DNA of 64,000 nt from Methanothermococcus okinawensis IH1. Its GTDB lineage: Archaea > AGJL01 > Methanococci > Methanococcales > Methanococcaceae. Made by a program: the position numbers and the translations under genes. The notes under the pieces are model-generated. The model was not told the DNA's origin and made no database searches. It was given only the letters and a program-made list of their open reading frames with translations. This document shows, piece after piece, positions 62,326 to 64,000 of this stretch. The stretch lies in assembly GCF_000179575.2 (NCBI RefSeq), contig NC_015636.1:310001-374000 (forward strand). Direction: 5' to 3'. Positions within the stretch are counted from its first letter, which is position 1; every line of letters begins with the position of its first letter.

Positions 62326-63135
62326 ATGTGTTTTAATAATCAAAATATATTAAAACTATGTAAAAATAAAAAAGTAGTTCTCGCTCCAATGGCAGGTATT
62401 ACAGACGGAAAATTCTGCAAAAACTATAAAGATTTATTTGCCATTGTCACCATTGGTGCATATGATTTGGATAATATCACACAGCTTGCAAGTGAAAAAA
62501 TTGTAAAAAGAGGAAGAAAAGAATTTTTGTATAATCTAAATAAATTCGATGAGTTAATAAAAAAGGAAATAAATGATGCAAGAAAAAGCAACGCACTGGT
62601 TTCTGTAAATGTTAGATTTAAAGACATAGATAAAGCTTTAAATAATATAAAATCCATTGGAAAATACGCCGACATTCTCGAATTAAATTGCCACTGCCGA
62701 CAGCCAGAAATTACACAGCTAAGTATTGGGCAGGAGCTCCTAAAAAAAGAAAATAATATTATTCTAAAAAAATTTTTAGAAAAAATAAAATTAAATATAA
62801 ATATTCCTGTTTTTTTAAAAGTAAGGGCAAATTTTGTGCCTGTTAATGAATTAATAAATAATTTAAATAATGTAAGACCTTATTTTAATGGGCTACATAT
62901 TGATTGCTTCAATCCGGGCAAAAATTATCCTGATTTAGATTATTTAAAAGAAATAAGATATAATTTTAAAGATAAAATTATCATTGGGAATAATTCTATA
63001 AATTCTATTGAAGATGCAGAAAAAATGTTGAAATATTGTGATTTTGTTTCTGTGGCAAGATGTGTTTTAAAGGGAAATATTGATTGGATATATAAATTGA
63101 ATATCGGAGCTCAGAACATCGGCAGGATATATTAA
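62326..63135 (+). CDS. Dus-like TIM-barrel protein (nifR3/MJ0144-type)
   Basis: The 269-residue protein is a flavin-type TIM barrel of the tRNA-dihydrouridine synthase group: VVLAPMAGITDGKFCKNY at the start, LELNCHCRQPE, IPVFLKVRANF, GLHIDCFNPGKNYPD and FVSVARCVLKGNIDWIY. Typical Dus enzymes have an active-site cysteine in NxGCP; here that part reads LNCHC, so it may be a divergent Dus or a related oxidoreductase. It comes 59 bases after gch3 with a weak ribosome binding site (TGATAAT). The pair may form one transcript with the gene upstream. Confidence 0.72.
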   Translation: MCFNNQNILKLCKNKKVVLAPMAGITDGKFCKNYKDLFAIVTIGAYDLDNITQLASEKIVKRGRKEFLYNLNKFDELIKKEINDARKSNALVSVNVRFKDIDKALNNIKSIGKYADILELNCHCRQPEITQLSIGQELLKKENNIILKKFLEKIKLNINIPVFLKVRANFVPVNELINNLNNVRPYFNGLHIDCFNPGKNYPDLDYLKEIRYNFKDKIIIGNNSINSIEDAEKMLKYCDFVSVARCVLKGNIDWIYKLNIGAQNIGRIY

Positions 63136-63162
63136 ATAGATGTGTAGGATGCATCACACAAC

Positions 63163-63178
63163 CGAAATGTTTATATAT
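63163..63178 (+). promoter_or_regulatory. Promoter of the tRNA-Gly pair (BRE + TATA box)
   Basis: CGAAATG directly followed by TTTATATAT is a textbook archaeal BRE and TATA box, about 45 bases ahead of tRNA-Gly(GCC). It probably drives both tRNA-Gly genes. Confidence 0.75.
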
Positions 63179-63219
63179 GATAAATCCCTTTGTATAGTTT
63201 GCTCGCATAATGCGAAAAA

Positions 63220-63292
63220 GCGGCCTTGATGTAGCCTGGTATCATACGGCCCTGCCACGGCCGATACCCGGGTTCAAATCCCGGAGGCCGCA
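63220..63292 (+). tRNA. tRNA-Gly(GCC)
   Basis: A 73-nt cloverleaf with acceptor GCGGCCT/AGGCCGC, anticodon stem CGGCC/GGCCG around CTGCCAC (anticodon GCC), T-arm CCGGGTTCAAATCCCGG and discriminator A at 63292. It lies 20 bases upstream of the second tRNA-Gly gene. Confidence 0.95.
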
Positions 63293-63312
63293 TCTCTACA
63301 AATATCTTATGT

Positions 63313-63385
63313 GCGCCAGTGGTGTAGCCTGGTATCACTCTGGCCTTCCAAGCCAGTAACTCGGGTTCAAATCCCGACTGGCGCA
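63313..63385 (+). tRNA. tRNA-Gly(TCC)
   Basis: A 73-nt cloverleaf with acceptor GCGCCAG/CTGGCGC, anticodon stem CTGGC/GCCAG around CTTCCAA (anticodon TCC), T-arm with TTCAAAT and discriminator A at 63385. The last 16 bases and three beyond recur at 63483-63501. Confidence 0.95.
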
Positions 63386-63421
63386 TTTACTTAAATATAT
63401 TATTTATACTAATTTTTAGGC

Positions 63422-63501
63422 TCCAAAACGAACGAAGTGAGTTTTGGACTTTGGGTAGCATCCTTTTTAAAGGATGCGTTTGAATCCCGACTGGCGCATT
63501 T
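63422..63501. repeat. Hairpins and a duplicated tRNA-Gly 3' end
   Basis: Two palindromes (TCCAAAAC 63422-63429 with GTTTTGGA 63441-63448; GCATCCTTT tt AAAGGATGC 63458-63477) are followed by AATCCCGACTGGCGCATTT at 63483-63501, a copy of the 3' end of tRNA-Gly(TCC) (63370-63388). The direct repeat encloses about 94 bases. It looks like the scar of an element that used this tRNA as attachment site, or a small repeat element that copies it. Confidence 0.65.
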
Positions 63502-63715
63502 TATTTTAAAAATATATATTTATTAATTTAGATATATTATTTTAGCTTAATGATATTTTTTAAATGTTATTAAAATCGCAGAGTTAGTATTTTTTATAAA
63601 TATATATCTATTAATTTATATATTTAGTTTATTAAATTAATTATAATTATAATAACCTATATATACATTGCTTTTTAAAAATACATGTATAATATTATTA
63701 TAAAGGGGGATGGTG
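63502..63715. other. AT-rich gap before the last gene
   Basis: This stretch has almost no G or C and several TATA-like words, for example TTATATATTTAG near 63614-63625. It probably holds the promoter of the next gene. I see no gene. Confidence 0.4.
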
Positions 63716-64000
63716 ATGTATAAAAAAATATTATATTCATTTATTTTATTAATAAGTATGATATTATTGATACTTAGTTTTAATACTAACACTAACACCA
63801 ACAAACTTAACCATTCAATTAATACAACTGCTGTTGAAACAATTAATAATATTAGTAATAATATATACAACTGCTCAGGCAATATATCGAATAAATCCAT
63901 TAAACCAATTATTCTTGTCCATGATGTTAGTCCAGCATATTTTGATGATATCAAAAAAATTGTATCAATTATTGATAAATATAATTATAGTAAAAATACA
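63716..64000 (+). CDS. DUF2334-like polysaccharide deacetylase-fold protein, partial
   Basis: The gene starts at ATG 63716 after GGGGGATGGTG and runs off the right end (95 residues seen). A signal or membrane anchor (KKILYSFILLISMILLILSF) is followed by a Thr- and Asn-rich stretch (NTNTNTN) and then PIILVHDVSPAYFDDIKKIV, the first strand of DUF2334-type deacetylases, where HD would be metal-binding. Likely works on cell-surface sugars outside the membrane. The catalytic remainder is beyond the window, so the call rests on this one block. Confidence 0.6.
   Translation, partial: MYKKILYSFILLISMILLILSFNTNTNTNKLNHSINTTAVETINNISNNIYNCSGNISNKSIKPIILVHDVSPAYFDDIKKIVSIIDKYNYSKNT

Noticed and set aside
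63005-63386. Minus-strand frames over the tRNA-Gly genes
   Set aside because: They arise from tRNA gene sequence and carry no ribosome binding site.

Overview
The window is archaeal chromosome DNA from a member of the Methanococcales (Methanococcus or Methanothermococcus type). Four things support this: an AT-rich sequence of roughly 30% GC by eye; archaeal BRE/TATA promoters in front of tRNA genes; ribosome binding sites of the GGTGAT type; and a methanogen gene set that includes CofD for coenzyme F420, MptE and GTP cyclohydrolase III for pterins, EppA-type prepilin peptidase, archaeal MAT and ThiD-ThiN. Genus and species are not resolved from sequence alone.

Region 1 (1-2114) is host: a partial integrase-like gene, an HTH protein, NMN adenylyltransferase (nadM) and tRNA-Ser(GCT). 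Region 2 (2061-31029) is an integrated head-tailed virus (provirus) of about 29 kb, bounded by a 55-bp direct repeat that duplicates the 3' part of tRNA-Ser. Its left arm carries the integrase, an MCM-type helicase, a winged-helix regulator, a repeat-rich candidate replication origin, a lipoprotein and a tightly coupled three-gene cargo operon of unknown function. The middle (10.3-13.3 kb) is a run of small early genes with a divergent RecA-like ATPase and HTH proteins. From 13.4 to 25.7 kb rightward genes encode the prohead protease with a nested scaffold, capsid decoration protein, HK97-type major capsid protein, connector, tail tube, tail chaperones, tape measure and tail-tip or adhesin proteins. 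From 25.7 to 30.0 kb leftward genes encode a gp10-like protein, a portal-MuF fusion and the terminase subunits. A 20-bp palindrome occurs exactly twice in intergenic DNA, once before the rightward late operon and once before the leftward one, so it is a good candidate late-gene operator. No endolysin is visible.

Region 3 (31030-64000) is host: NreA-like DNA repair protein, a metallo-beta-lactamase-fold enzyme, a radical-SAM activase, MptE, ThiD-ThiN, MAT, tRNA-Leu, ValS; a six-gene group-4-hydrogenase-like membrane complex whose large subunit lacks the nickel-binding cysteines (Ehr type); a broken nuclease-DUF5655 gene; EppA, adenine deaminase, a MetE-like methyltransferase, two envelope proteins, a glycosyltransferase, CofD, GTP cyclohydrolase III, a Dus-like TIM barrel, two tRNA-Gly genes and a partial DUF2334 gene.

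The observations most worth following up are: (i) the palindrome GAGCTC occurs about 74 times (4-5 expected), in all three reading frames and between genes, mostly in host DNA, like a highly iterated palindrome or an uptake/modification signal; (ii) a candidate viral origin with a perfect 28-bp inverted repeat; (iii) several genes that continue in the -1 frame at A-runs, two of them on textbook slippery heptamers; (iv) an Ehr complex in a methanogen; and (v) the unassigned three-gene cargo operon at 7746-9976.
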